In this document: positions 10,492 through 18,973 of the stretch, one piece after another
Position numbering within the stretch: position 1 is the first letter of the stretch
How the letters are laid out: each line of letters opens with the position of its first letter
Assembly (NCBI GenBank): GCA_019635275.1
Contig: JAHBZV010000006.1
Coordinates: 34,827-98,826 of the forward strand
DNA from: Burkholderiaceae bacterium
GTDB taxonomy: Bacteria; Pseudomonadota; Gammaproteobacteria; Burkholderiales; Burkholderiaceae_E
Reading direction: 5' to 3'
DNA length: 64,000 nucleotides
The notes under the pieces: model-generated
What the model saw: only the letters and a program-made list of their open reading frames with translations
Databases searched by the model: none
What the model was told of the DNA's origin: nothing
Translations under genes and position numbers: made by a program

Positions 10492-10734
10492 GTGAAGACC
10501 CGGGATCGATCGGCACGGCGGCACCACGCGGCGCGGCGCAAGGCGCGCGTCGAGCGCGTGCTCGCCCACCTGCTCGCGGGCCGGCAGGGGCGCCTGCGCT
10601 TGTGCGTGAAAGGCGTGCTCGCGGATACGCCGGCTCGCTGCTCGTGCTGGATGTGCGCCAATCCCCGCCGCATCTTCGGCGAAACGACGATCCAGGAGCG
10701 GCGCCTGTTCGCGACGACGGACGACGAGTCGTGA
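10492..10734 (+). CDS. Small conserved hypothetical protein with a CxCxxC cluster
   Basis: An 80-residue basic protein beginning (V)KTRDRSARRHHAARRK and ending with RCSCWMCANPRRIFGETTIQERRL. The NPRRxFGExTxQERR tail preceded by a Cys cluster is a motif I associate with a family of small hypothetical proteins in proteobacteria; function unknown. GTG 10492 follows a purine-rich AGGCAAGGCAGG stretch. An upstream in-frame ATG at 10426 would add poorly conserved Ala/Arg-rich residues. The three Cys could bind metal, but this is not shown. Confidence 0.65.
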   Translation: MKTRDRSARRHHAARRKARVERVLAHLLAGRQGRLRLCVKGVLADTPARCSCWMCANPRRIFGETTIQERRLFATTDDES

Positions 10735-10774
10735 CGGCCGGCCTCGCCACGCCGGTCCTGCGCGCGAGCGGCCG

Positions 10775-11188
10775 ATGAGCACGCCGGCGCGTTCGATCCG
10801 GGTGCGCGTGGACGAGGTGGAGTTCACCGCGATCCGCGCGCAGGGGGCCGGCGGCCAGAACGTGAACAAGGTTTCGAATGCGGCGCAGATCCGCTTCGTG
10901 ATCGCCGCCTCGTCGCTGCCCGCGCGGGTAAAGGAGCGCCTGATGGAGCTCGACGATCGACGGATCTCGGCCGACGGCGTCGTCGTCATCAAGGCGCAGA
11001 GGTTCCGCAGCCTCGAACGCAATCGCGAGGACGCGATCGCGCGCCTGCAGGCACTGGTCGATCTCGCTGCGCACCAGCCGCCGACGCGCGTCGCTACGCG
11101 CCCGAGCGCGGGCGCGCGCGCCAGGCGCACCGACGAGAAGGTCCGGCACGGCCAGGTCAAGGCGCTGCGACGTCGGGTCGTCGACTGA
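10775..11188 (+). CDS. arfB: Alternative ribosome-rescue factor (ArfB/YaeJ)
   Basis: A 137-residue peptidyl-tRNA hydrolase that frees stalled ribosomes. The release-factor motif GGQ is seen in IRAQGAGGQNVNKVSNA at about residues 24-34. The basic C-terminal tail (RPSAGARARRT...VRHGQVKALRRR) is the part that enters the empty mRNA channel. Length and architecture match YaeJ/ArfB of E. coli. It begins 40 bases after the small Cys protein. Confidence 0.93.
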   Translation: MSTPARSIRVRVDEVEFTAIRAQGAGGQNVNKVSNAAQIRFVIAASSLPARVKERLMELDDRRISADGVVVIKAQRFRSLERNREDAIARLQALVDLAAHQPPTRVATRPSAGARARRTDEKVRHGQVKALRRRVVD

Positions 11189-11277
11189 TTCTTCCGGCCG
11201 AGTGGCGCGGCGGGCAAAGACCCGCGACAATGGCGGTCAGGAAAGCATTCGCACAACCGGTACCGGGAGATCGCAGA

Positions 11278-11460
11278 TTGGCAAAACCGAACTACGCATT
11301 TGCAAAGAGGCAGCGCGAGCTCGCCAAGAAGCAGAAGAAAGAGGAGAAGCTCAAGCGCAAGGCCGAGCAGGGCACGCAGGGCGAGGCGCCCGACGAGCCT
11401 GAAGGCGCGGCGGACGACGTCGCGCAAGACCAGCCCAAGGGCGACCAGCCGTCCGCCTGA
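11278..11460 (+). CDS. Small highly charged conserved protein (AKPNYxFxKRQRELAKKQKK)
   Basis: A 60-residue protein starting with TTG 11278 (MAKPNYAFAKRQRELAKKQ). Its Lys/Glu-rich N-terminal half should be helical, and the C-terminal half is acidic (DEPEGAADDVAQDQ). Short proteins with this N-terminus are widespread in betaproteobacteria; function unknown. An upstream ATG (11230) is possible, but the conserved family start is at AKPNY and a GGGAG ribosome-binding site precedes TTG. Confidence 0.7.
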   Translation: MAKPNYAFAKRQRELAKKQKKEEKLKRKAEQGTQGEAPDEPEGAADDVAQDQPKGDQPSA

Positions 11461-11473
11461 AGCGTCGCGGCGC

Positions 11474-12640
11474 CTACAGCTTCGCGAGGCGCTCCAGCGC
11501 CAGCTTCAGCGTTTCGTCCGTCTTGGCGAAGCAGAACCGCACGACGCGGTTCTCGACCGGCGTCTCGTAGAACGCCGATAGCGGAATCGCAGCCACGCCG
11601 ATCTCCGACGTCAGCCACTTGGCGAAATCGTTCTCGCTCAGGTCGGAAATCGCGCTGTAGTCGACCACCTGGAAGTAGGTGCCCTCGCAGGGCATCAGCC
11701 TGAAGCGCGTGGCGGCGAGCCCGGCGCGGAAGAGGTCGCGCTTGCGCTGGTAGAACGCCGACAGGCCGCGCCACGGCGCCGGATCCTTCATGTACGTCGC
11801 CAGCCCGTGCTGCACCGGCGTGTTCACCGTGAACACGTTGAACTGGTGCACCTTGCGGAACTCGGCCGTCAGCGGCGCGGGGGCGGCGCAATAGCCGACC
11901 TTCCAGCCGGTCACGTGGAAGGTCTTGCCGAACGACGAGATCACGAACGAGCGCGAGGCCAGCAGCGGGTATCGGCTCACCGACTGGTGCGGCTCGCCAT
12001 CGTAGACCATGTGCTCGTAGACCTCGTCGGAGATGACGAACAGGTCGTGCGCGGCCACGATCGCCTCGAGCTCGCGCATGTCCGCGTCTCGCAGGATCGT
12101 CCCGCTCGGGTTGTGCGGCGAGTTGACCATGATCGCTCGCGTGCGCGGCGTCACTGCCGCGCGCACCGCAGCCCACGGCACGCGGAACTCGGCGTCCATC
12201 GAGACCGAGACGGCCTTGCCGCCGGCGAGCTCGATGTTCGGGATGTAGCTGTCGTAGCCGGGCTCGAGCACGATCACTTCGTCGCCCGGGCGGACGATCG
12301 CCAGCACCGCGGTGAAGATCGCCTGCGTCGCGCCGGCGGTGATCGTGATCTCGTGGTCCCAGTCGTAGCGGGCCTCGCACGTCGCGGCAATCTTCCCGGC
12401 GACCGCGCGGCGCAGCTCGGGCACGCCGGCCATTGGCGGGTACTGGTTCAGCCCTGCGCGCATGGCATCGGCCACGGCGTCGACCAGGCGTGGGTCGCAG
12501 TCGAAATCGGGGAAGCCCTGTCCCAGGTTGACCGCGTTCTTCTCGACGGCCAGTGCCGACATCACGGTGAAGATCGTCGTGCCCACCTTCGGCAGCTTGG
12601 TCTCGATCGGTGGCGGTGAGAAGCTCTGCGGGGCGTTCAT
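11474..12640 (-). CDS. PLP-dependent aminotransferase, class I/II (methionine aminotransferase-like)
   Basis: A 388-residue fold-type I aminotransferase. The PLP lysine is in SSFGKTFHVTGWKVGY at about residue 240, and the substrate-binding motifs NLGQGFPDF (residues about 43-51) and VNSPHNPSG are intact; the C-terminal Arg is in ENRVVRFCFAK. The strong GKTFHVTGWKVGYC pattern is close to YbdL/methionine aminotransferase and kynurenine aminotransferase groups. The exact amino acid is an inference. Monocistronic; its upstream neighbour is a PIN gene 27 bases away on the same strand. Confidence 0.85.
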   Translation of the reverse strand: MNAPQSFSPPPIETKLPKVGTTIFTVMSALAVEKNAVNLGQGFPDFDCDPRLVDAVADAMRAGLNQYPPMAGVPELRRAVAGKIAATCEARYDWDHEITITAGATQAIFTAVLAIVRPGDEVIVLEPGYDSYIPNIELAGGKAVSVSMDAEFRVPWAAVRAAVTPRTRAIMVNSPHNPSGTILRDADMRELEAIVAAHDLFVISDEVYEHMVYDGEPHQSVSRYPLLASRSFVISSFGKTFHVTGWKVGYCAAPAPLTAEFRKVHQFNVFTVNTPVQHGLATYMKDPAPWRGLSAFYQRKRDLFRAGLAATRFRLMPCEGTYFQVVDYSAISDLSENDFAKWLTSEIGVAAIPLSAFYETPVENRVVRFCFAKTDETLKLALERLAKL

Positions 12641-12666
12641 GGCGGCCTGGATCCTCCGATGGGCGA

Positions 12667-13116
12667 TTATAGGTTCGCCCTGGCGCCCGACAGGCCCGAC
12701 AGCGCGTCCTGCAGCGGCACCGCGTCAGGCCGGACGATCGACAGTCCGTGCGAGCGCGCGGCGCGCCGGGCCAGTGCGAGCAGGGCCTTGTCTTTGGTCA
12801 CCAGCCAGCGAGCGTGCCCGGCCACCGCCAGGTCGACGAACTTCTGGTCGTCGCGGTCGCGGCAGGCGAGCGCGCAGGCCGGCGCGCGCGCGCAGGGCTG
12901 CACCCAGCGGTCGTAGGTGGCTGCCGCCGCGACGCGGGCGGGCGGGTCCAGGCCGAACAGCGGCCGCGCGATGACGTCGAGCCACTCGGCCCGGGTCTCG
13001 TCGGTGCCCAGTACGAGCAGCGCGCCGTGCTCGACGCCGCGCACGATGGCGGTGACGCCGGGATCGCCGAAGACCAGCCAGTCGAGCCAGACGTTCGTGT
13101 CGAGCACCGCTTTCAT
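12667..13116 (-). CDS. PIN-domain protein, putative toxin component (TIGR00305-like)
   Basis: A 149-residue PIN-fold putative ribonuclease. The catalytic acidic residues are recognisable: VLDTNVWLDW (residues 4-13), ETRAEW at about 41, and CRDRDDQKFVDLAVAG at about 88-103, followed by WLVTKDK. The family is annotated as toxin-antitoxin toxins, but no small antitoxin gene precedes it: the sequence upstream is the divergent yaaA gene only 37 bases away. It may therefore be a solitary PIN protein. The start ATG 13116 is chosen by the MKAVLDTN N-terminus. Confidence 0.8.
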   Translation of the reverse strand: MKAVLDTNVWLDWLVFGDPGVTAIVRGVEHGALLVLGTDETRAEWLDVIARPLFGLDPPARVAAAATYDRWVQPCARAPACALACRDRDDQKFVDLAVAGHARWLVTKDKALLALARRAARSHGLSIVRPDAVPLQDALSGLSGARANL

Positions 13117-13153
13117 GACATGATCGCGGCCTTCACGCACCCGCCGGCTCCCG

Positions 13154-13924
13154 ATGCTGATCGTCCTCTCGCCCGCCAAGACGCTCGATTTCGAGACTCC
13201 ACCCCACGTCGACCATCACACCCAGCCGTCTTTCCTCGCCGAAGCGCGCCGGCTCGTCGACCGGTTGAAGGGGCTCGACGCCGCGCAACTGGCCTCGCTG
13301 ATGGCGATCAGCGACGCGCTGGCCGCGCTGAACGTGGCGCGCTACGCGCGCTGGAAGCGGCCGTTCACGCCGCGCAACGCGAAGCAGGCCGTGCTCGCGT
13401 TCGACGGCGACGTCTACGACGGTCTCGACGCTCGCCGGCTCGACGCTCGCCAGCTCGATTGGGCGCAGGCGCACCTGCGCATCCTGTCGGGGCTGTACGG
13501 GGTGCTCAGGCCGCTCGACCTGATGCAGCCGTACCGGCTCGAAATGGGTACGCGGCTGGCCAACGAACGCGGGCCCGATCTCTATGCGTTCTGGGGTGAT
13601 CGGATCGCCAGGTCGCTCGACGCCGAACTCGCCTCGCATCGGCACCCGGTGCTGGTGAACCTGGCGTCGGTCGAATACTTCAGCGCAGTGCCGCGCTCGG
13701 CGATCGGGCATCCGGTGATCCAGCCGGTGTTCCAGGAATCGCGCGGCGGAGGGTGGAAGGTGATCAGCTTTGCAGCCAAGCGCGCCCGCGGCCGGATGGC
13801 GCGCTTCGCGATCGAGCACCGCGTCGACGATCCGCGGCAGCTCGAGGCGTTCGACGAGGACGGCTATCGTTTCGCGCCGCACGCCTCGACGCACGAGACC
13901 TGGGTGTTCCGCCGCGCGGCCTGA
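13154..13924 (+). CDS. yaaA: Peroxide stress protein YaaA
   Basis: A 256-residue YaaA/DUF328 family protein. It opens with the signature MLIVLSPAKTLDFE and contains LSGLYGVLRPLDLMQPYRLEMG and LVNLASVEYFSAV, all conserved in the family. In E. coli YaaA lowers free iron during hydrogen peroxide stress and has DNA-binding activity. It is divergent from the PIN gene with 37 bases between starts. Confidence 0.93.
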   Translation: MLIVLSPAKTLDFETPPHVDHHTQPSFLAEARRLVDRLKGLDAAQLASLMAISDALAALNVARYARWKRPFTPRNAKQAVLAFDGDVYDGLDARRLDARQLDWAQAHLRILSGLYGVLRPLDLMQPYRLEMGTRLANERGPDLYAFWGDRIARSLDAELASHRHPVLVNLASVEYFSAVPRSAIGHPVIQPVFQESRGGGWKVISFAAKRARGRMARFAIEHRVDDPRQLEAFDEDGYRFAPHASTHETWVFRRAA

Positions 13925-13991
13925 GCGGCCTGAGCGACCTGAGCGGTCGCTGCACCCGACGCAGGCGCGAGGCGCCCGCAATGCTCGACGC

Positions 13992-14564
13992 TCACTGGGC
14001 GGGGTAGACGTCGACGCGGCGCGCCTCGCGGTCGTCACTGCCGCCGGTGGTCTCCTGCGGCTTGACCATCACGATGCGCTCGGCGGGAACGCCCGCGGCG
14101 AGCAACGCTTCGCGCGTGGCGACGGCACGATTGCGGGCGAGCAGCGCGTTGGCTGCCGCGTCGCCGTGCTTGTCGTGAAACCCCGAAATGCCGACCTTCG
14201 CCGAGGCATCGCTCTTGGCCCAGTCTGCGATCGCCGCCAGTTGCGCCGCGGCGTCGGCCGGCAGGTCGAACTTGCCGGTGTCGAAGTGGAAGCTCGCCAG
14301 CGCCGGAATCCCGGCGCCCGTCGCCAGGGCCGGGGCCACGTCGACTTCGGGCGCGGCGCCGGACCCGGTGGCGCCTGCCTGCGCGCTTGCATCGGCCTGC
14401 GCCGCGGTGCTCGCCGGCAGCGGCGCCTTCGCCGACGGGGTCGACCCGCCGCCCACCGCAGCCAGGATGCCGACCAGCAACGAAACCGCGACCGCGATCG
14501 TGACCGCGATGCCGAGGATCCAGGCCAGTAGCGCGTGGTGTTCGTTCTGTTGCTCGTCGTCCAT
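13992..14564 (-). CDS. OmpA-like peptidoglycan-binding protein with N-terminal membrane anchor
   Basis: A 190-residue protein with one membrane helix near the N-terminus (LLAWILGIAVTIAVAVSLLVGI, residues about 12-33), an Ala/Ser/Pro-rich linker, and a C-terminal OmpA-type domain. The FHFDTGKFDLP stretch corresponds to the usual YFD-x-nS motif, and GFHDKHGDAAANALLARNRAVATREAL to the GHTD...N..LS..RA..V motif, with the Thr-Asp replaced by His-Asp. It is likely an inner-membrane anchored cell-wall binding protein. ATG 14564. It is followed by nothing on its strand for 350 bases, because the neighbouring gene converges. Confidence 0.75.
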   Translation of the reverse strand: MDDEQQNEHHALLAWILGIAVTIAVAVSLLVGILAAVGGGSTPSAKAPLPASTAAQADASAQAGATGSGAAPEVDVAPALATGAGIPALASFHFDTGKFDLPADAAAQLAAIADWAKSDASAKVGISGFHDKHGDAAANALLARNRAVATREALLAAGVPAERIVMVKPQETTGGSDDREARRVDVYPAQ

Positions 14565-14610
14565 GACCGCCCCTGCAGGAAACCCGGAATTATAGCGGGG
14601 CGCCGCCGCC

Positions 14611-15633
14611 TCAGACGACGACGGGCTCGCGCTCGAGCTCGACGCCGAATCGCTGCCTGACCGATTCGCGGATCCGCTCGGCCAGCGCCAGGATCTGCGC
14701 GCCGCTCGCATGGCCGTGATTGACCAGCACCAGCGCGTGCTGCGCGTGCACGCCCGCGTCGCCTTCGCGGTGACCCTTCCAGCCGCAACGGTCGATCAAC
14801 CAGGCCGCCGAGAGCTTGGCGGTCGCCGGGGAGTCGCCCGGATGGATCGGCATGGCGGGATGCCCGGCGCACAGCCGCTCGGCAATCGCGCGATCGACGA
14901 TCGGGTTCTTGAAGAAGCTGCCGGCATTGCCGATCGAGGCCGGATCGGGCAGCTTGCGACGGCGGATCGCGCAGACCGCGTCGGCGACATCCCGCGCGCC
15001 CGGCGACGCGACCCCGAGCGTGCGCAGTTCGTCGCGCAGTTCGCCGTAGTCGAGCCGAAGGCGCGGCGCGCGAGACAACCTGAAGCGCACCACCGTGATC
15101 AGCCAGTGCGAGCCCTCGGGGTGCTTGAACACGCTGTCGCGATAGCCGAACGCGCAGTCGGCCGCGTCGAATCGCCGCGCGGTGCCGTCGTGCAGCGACA
15201 CCGCGTCGAGCGAATCGAAGCAGTCGCGGACCTCGACCCCGTAGGCGCCGACGTTCTGCACCGGGCTCGCGCCGACGCTGCCCGGGATCAGCGACAGGTT
15301 CTCCAGGCCGTTGAGCCCCTGGTCGATCGTCCAGCCGACGAAGGCGTGCCAGTTCTCCCCGGCGGCCGCCTCGACCCGCACGTCGTCGCCGGCCTCGTCG
15401 AGCAGGCGCCGTCCGGCGAGCATCACCCGCAGCACCGTTCCGGGAGGATCGCGCGTGAACAGCAGGTTGCTGCCGCCGCCGAGCACGAGCGCCGGCGGAT
15501 GCGCTCGAAGCAGCTCGAGCGCCGCCGGCAGGTCGGCCGCGTCGCGCAGCTCGAGCAGACGATCGGCGCGGGCCTCGACGCCGAAGGTGTTCAGCGCCTT
15601 CAGCGATGCCGCGCGACGCAGGGTGGGGGCCAT
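14611..15633 (-). CDS. murB: UDP-N-acetylenolpyruvoylglucosamine reductase
   Basis: MurB reduces UDP-GlcNAc-enolpyruvate to UDP-MurNAc in peptidoglycan precursor synthesis, using FAD and NADPH. The 340-residue length and the features NTFGVEARAD, LVLGGGSNLLF (FAD binding), SLIPGSVGASPVQNVGAYGVEV, YRDSVFK, and NAGSFFKNP identify a type I MurB; the Ser in NAGSFFKNP is the proton donor region. It ends 46 bases before the start of the OmpA-like gene and starts 13 bases after the scpA stop, so scpA-murB may be one transcript. Confidence 0.96.
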   Translation of the reverse strand: MAPTLRRAASLKALNTFGVEARADRLLELRDAADLPAALELLRAHPPALVLGGGSNLLFTRDPPGTVLRVMLAGRRLLDEAGDDVRVEAAAGENWHAFVGWTIDQGLNGLENLSLIPGSVGASPVQNVGAYGVEVRDCFDSLDAVSLHDGTARRFDAADCAFGYRDSVFKHPEGSHWLITVVRFRLSRAPRLRLDYGELRDELRTLGVASPGARDVADAVCAIRRRKLPDPASIGNAGSFFKNPIVDRAIAERLCAGHPAMPIHPGDSPATAKLSAAWLIDRCGWKGHREGDAGVHAQHALVLVNHGHASGAQILALAERIRESVRQRFGVELEREPVVV

Positions 15634-15646
15634 CGGGCCGCCGCCG

Positions 15647-16519
15647 TCAGCTCGGCTGGTACGCGAGCCGAACGTAGATCGGTGCGAACGCCTCGGCCTG
15701 GGTGATCTCGATCAGCGACTCGCGTGCCAGCTCGAGCAGGGCGATGAACGTGACGACCACGACCGGGATGCCGCGCTCGACCTCGAAGAGGTCCTCGAAC
15801 TCGGCGAAGCGACGGTCCTGCAGCTTGCGCAGCACGAAGGTCATGTATTCGCGCACCGACAGCTCCTCGCGGCTGATCCGGTGGTGCTGCGTGAGCCGGG
15901 CGCGGCGCAGGATGTCGGCCCACGCGCTCTGCAGATCGACCGGATGCACTTCCGGGAGCCGCGTGGTGATCGCCTGTTCGATCCAGACCTGCGCGCGCAG
16001 GAAGTCGCGCCCGAGCTGCGGGATCTCGTCGAGCCGCTGCGCGCCGAACTTGATGCGCTCGTATTCGATCAGCCTGCGGGCGAGCTCGGCGCGCGGGTCC
16101 TCGACTTCCTCGCCGCTGTCGGCCTTCTTCATCGGCAGCAGCATTCGCGACTTGATCGAGATCAGCAGCGCCGCCATCAGCAGGTACTCGGCCGCCAGCT
16201 CGAGGTTGCGGCTGCGGATCTCCTCGATGTACGCGAGGTACTGCCGCGTGACCTCGGCCATCGGGATGTCGAGGATGTTGAAGTTCTGGCGACGGATCAG
16301 GTAGAGCAGGACGTCCAGCGGCCCTTCGAAGGTCTCGAGGATGACCTCCAGCGCGTCGGGCGGGATGTACAGGTCCTGCGGCAGCTGGACCATCGGCTCA
16401 CCGTAGAGCCGCGCGACCACCTTCAGTTCGAGCTGCTCGGGCTCGGGACGGTGCACCTCGACGTCGGCGAGCGACGACGGCGCCTCGTCGAGCCCGGAAT
16501 CGGAAGGTGCGGCGTTCAA
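15647..16519 (-). CDS. scpA: Segregation and condensation protein A
   Basis: ScpA is the kleisin subunit of the bacterial condensin SMC-ScpAB. The family core begins LYGEPMVQLPQDLYIPPDALEVILETFEGPLDVLLYLIRRQ and shows EYLLMAALLISIKSRMLLP. I start it at TTG 16519 (NAAPSDSG...), giving 290 residues, because that codon overlaps the stop of the upstream DUF3460 gene as TTGA. An internal ATG at the MVQLPQ position would truncate conserved sequence. scpB is not in the window. Confidence 0.9.
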   Translation of the reverse strand: MNAAPSDSGLDEAPSSLADVEVHRPEPEQLELKVVARLYGEPMVQLPQDLYIPPDALEVILETFEGPLDVLLYLIRRQNFNILDIPMAEVTRQYLAYIEEIRSRNLELAAEYLLMAALLISIKSRMLLPMKKADSGEEVEDPRAELARRLIEYERIKFGAQRLDEIPQLGRDFLRAQVWIEQAITTRLPEVHPVDLQSAWADILRRARLTQHHRISREELSVREYMTFVLRKLQDRRFAEFEDLFEVERGIPVVVVTFIALLELARESLIEITQAEAFAPIYVRLAYQPS

Positions 16520-16704
16520 GTGAAGTCTTTCGGGTAGTAGACGTAGGCCTGCGGTGCGATGCGCGACTCGCGGTTGCGTCGCGCGGTGTCGGCGTCCTGC
16601 GGGCGGTCCCAGAGCAGCGCGCGCCCCTCGCGCTGCGACTGCTCGAGCCGGGGGTTCTTCTGCTTCAGTTCGGCCAGGAAACGGGTGATCTCGGACTGGT
16701 ACAT
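16516..16704 (-). CDS. DUF3460 family small protein
   Basis: A 62-residue protein (MYQSEITRFLAELKQKNPRLE...) ending YVYYPKDFT, the typical DUF3460 pattern: LxxLKxxxPxLExxQxxGRxLLWD, then PQAYVYY. It is a betaproteobacteria-enriched family of unknown function. Its TGA shares bases with the TTG start of scpA, so the two are probably co-translated, and in related genomes I recall the same neighbourhood. Confidence 0.85.
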   Translation of the reverse strand: MYQSEITRFLAELKQKNPRLEQSQREGRALLWDRPQDADTARRNRESRIAPQAYVYYPKDFT

Positions 16705-16795
16705 GGCAGCGCTCTCCAGTGCGCGATTCTAAGCGATCCGGGGCTGCCGCCGGCCTCGAATTCGACGATACTTGGGGCGACCCGAGGAGACCCCG

Positions 16796-17290
16796 ATGAA
16801 GCGCTCGATCCTGACCGGCTGGCTGTGCTCGATGCTCGCGCTGGTGGGCGCCTGCGACATGATCGCGCAGCGCGAACTGCGTCCTGGCCAGTCGACCGTC
16901 GAAGACGTTCGCAAGCTGATGGGCAAGCCCGGGATGATCTGGGAAGAAAGCGACGGAAGCCAGGTGTTCGAGTACGCGCGCGGCCCCGAAGGCTTCGAGA
17001 CCTGGATGGTCCAGATCGGCCCCGACGGGATCTATCGCGGGATGAAGAACGCCCTGGTCCCCGAGAACCTCGCGCGGGTGCAGCCCGGGATGACCCGTGA
17101 CGACCTGCGCCGCCTGCTGGGCAAGCCCGGTTCGGAAGAGTCGTTCCCGGCCAAGGGCGAGATCGTCTGGACCTGGCGGGTCAAGGGCGACGTCGCAGCC
17201 ACCGAGATGTTCCACGCGCACCTGGGCGCCGACGGGCGGGTGCTGCGCACCAGCCGCAGCCCCGACCCGAACCTGCTCAAGGGCGGCTAG
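16796..17290 (+). CDS. BamE/SmpA-like outer membrane lipoprotein with two repeat modules
   Basis: A 164-residue lipoprotein. The signal peptide ends in the lipobox LVGAC with Cys at residue 20. Two modules with the SmpA/OmlA signature follow: LRPGQSTVEDVRKLMGKPG at about residues 30-48 and VQPGMTRDDLRRLLGKPG at about 96-113. BamE itself has one such domain; this arrangement suggests a tandem domain protein rather than the core BAM subunit. ATG 16796 has a GAGGAGA ribosome-binding site eight bases upstream. No operon partner on this strand. Confidence 0.75.
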   Translation: MKRSILTGWLCSMLALVGACDMIAQRELRPGQSTVEDVRKLMGKPGMIWEESDGSQVFEYARGPEGFETWMVQIGPDGIYRGMKNALVPENLARVQPGMTRDDLRRLLGKPGSEESFPAKGEIVWTWRVKGDVAATEMFHAHLGADGRVLRTSRSPDPNLLKGG

Positions 17291-17299
17291 GGCTGCGCC

Positions 17300-18973
17300 T
17301 CACGACCCCTGGTCCGCCGAGACGGCGGTCAGCGCGGCGTCCAGTTCGTCGAACACCGAGCGCTCGCCGATCTCGTCGACGAATCCCGATCGACGCATCA
17401 GCGAAAGCGGCTGCTCGTTGGGTTCGGCGATCACCAGCCGGCCGCCGCGCCGCTGCAGCATCCGGTGCAGGCTGCGCAGCGCGTCGAGCCCCGTGGTGTC
17501 GAGGTTGATCACCTGGTGCAGCTCCAGCACGACGACGTCGGCCAGCGGCTGCGCCGGGTCCAGCAGCTGCTCGAGCCGGGTCACCGAGCCGAAGAACAGC
17601 GACCCGAAGATCCGGTAGGCTGCGACGCGCCGGCCCGAGGCGGTCGTCGCGTAGTCGGCGGGCAGCGAGATCGGCTCGACGCGCGTGAGCGTCGAGATGC
17701 GGCGGATGAAGAACAGGCTCGCCAGCACCAGGCCGGCCTGCACCGCGACCGTGATGTCGAACACCACGGTGAGCAGGAACGTCGCCAGCAGGATGGTCCG
17801 GTAGCTCAGCGAGAAATGCCGCAGCCGCGCGAACTCGCGCCAGTCGCCCATGTTCCATGCGACGAACAGCAGGATCGCCGCCAGCGAGGCCAGCGGAATG
17901 TCGTGCGCCAGCGGAGCCAGCGCGAGCACGATCGCCAGCAGCGTCGCCGAATGGACGATCCCGGCGATCGGCGTGCGCGCGCCCGAGCGCACGTTGGTGA
18001 CGGTGCGCGCGACCGTGCCGGTCGCCGCGATGCCGCCGAAGAACGGCGCGACGAAGTTGGCGATGCCCTGCGCCATCAGCTCCTGGTTCGGGTCGTGCCG
18101 GTCGTGAATCAGCCCGTCGGCGACGCGCGCGCACAGCAGCGACTCGATCGCGCCGAGCAGCGCGATCGACAGCGTCGGCATCGCGAGGTTCTGCGCGGTC
18201 TCCCAGTTGAACTCCGGCAGGCTGAACGCCGGAAGCCCCTGCGGGATGCCGCCGAAGCGGGTGCCGATGGTCTCGACCTGCAGCCCGGCCAGCGACACGG
18301 CCAGCGTGCCGAGCAGCAGCACGACGATCGTGCCCGGAACGCGCGCCATCCAGCGGCGCCAGCTCGCGTCGTTCGCGGCGTACGACTTCGGCCAGAACAC
18401 GACGATCGCCAGCGACGCCGCGCCGAGCGCGAGCGCGGTCGTGTTCAGGGTGTCCAGCGCGTGCCACAACGCGTCGACCTGCGAGAAGAAGTTGGCCGGC
18501 ATCTTCGCGATCGACAGGCCGAGGAAGTCCTTCACCTGCTGCAGCGCGATGATCACCGCAATGCCGTTGGTGAAGCCGATGACGATCGACACCGGGATGA
18601 AGCGGATCAGGTTGCCCAGCCGCAGGGCGCCCATCGCGAACATCAGCACGCCGGCCATGAAGGTCGAAATCAGCAGGCTCGCCACGCCGTAGCGCTCGAC
18701 GATCGCGTACAGCAGCACGACGAATGCGCCGGCCGGTCCGCCGATCTGCACCTTCGAGCCGCCGAAGGTGGCGATCAGGAACCCCGCGATGATCGCGGTG
18801 AAGATTCCCTGTTCGGGCTTGACGCCACTGGCGATGCCGAAGGCCATCGCCAGCGGGAGCGCGACCACGCCGACGGTGACGCCGGCGGCCGCGTCGGCGC
18901 GGAAGTCGTCCTTCGTGTATCCGCGCAGGCTGTCGGCGAGCCGCGGCCTGAACCGGAACTCGCCGAGGTTCAC
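17300..18973 (-). CDS. SulP family anion permease with STAS domain
   Basis: A 557-residue SLC26/SulP transporter. The N-terminal membrane domain begins near [21 protein letters not shown] and continues through the [18 protein letters not shown] motif typical of SulP. A cytoplasmic STAS domain occupies about residues 440-540 ([20 protein letters not shown]). Members carry sulfate, bicarbonate or organic anions; given the Calvin operon, bicarbonate is conceivable, but the sequence does not decide it. I start it at GTG 18973, which overlaps the metG stop as GTGA. Confidence 0.85.
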   Translation of the reverse strand: MNLGEFRFRPRLADSLRGYTKDDFRADAAAGVTVGVVALPLAMAFGIASGVKPEQGIFTAIIAGFLIATFGGSKVQIGGPAGAFVVLLYAIVERYGVASLLISTFMAGVLMFAMGALRLGNLIRFIPVSIVIGFTNGIAVIIALQQVKDFLGLSIAKMPANFFSQVDALWHALDTLNTTALALGAASLAIVVFWPKSYAANDASWRRWMARVPGTIVVLLLGTLAVSLAGLQVETIGTRFGGIPQGLPAFSLPEFNWETAQNLAMPTLSIALLGAIESLLCARVADGLIHDRHDPNQELMAQGIANFVAPFFGGIAATGTVARTVTNVRSGARTPIAGIVHSATLLAIVLALAPLAHDIPLASLAAILLFVAWNMGDWREFARLRHFSLSYRTILLATFLLTVVFDITVAVQAGLVLASLFFIRRISTLTRVEPISLPADYATTASGRRVAAYRIFGSLFFGSVTRLEQLLDPAQPLADVVVLELHQVINLDTTGLDALRSLHRMLQRRGGRLVIAEPNEQPLSLMRRSGFVDEIGERSVFDELDAALTAVSADQGS

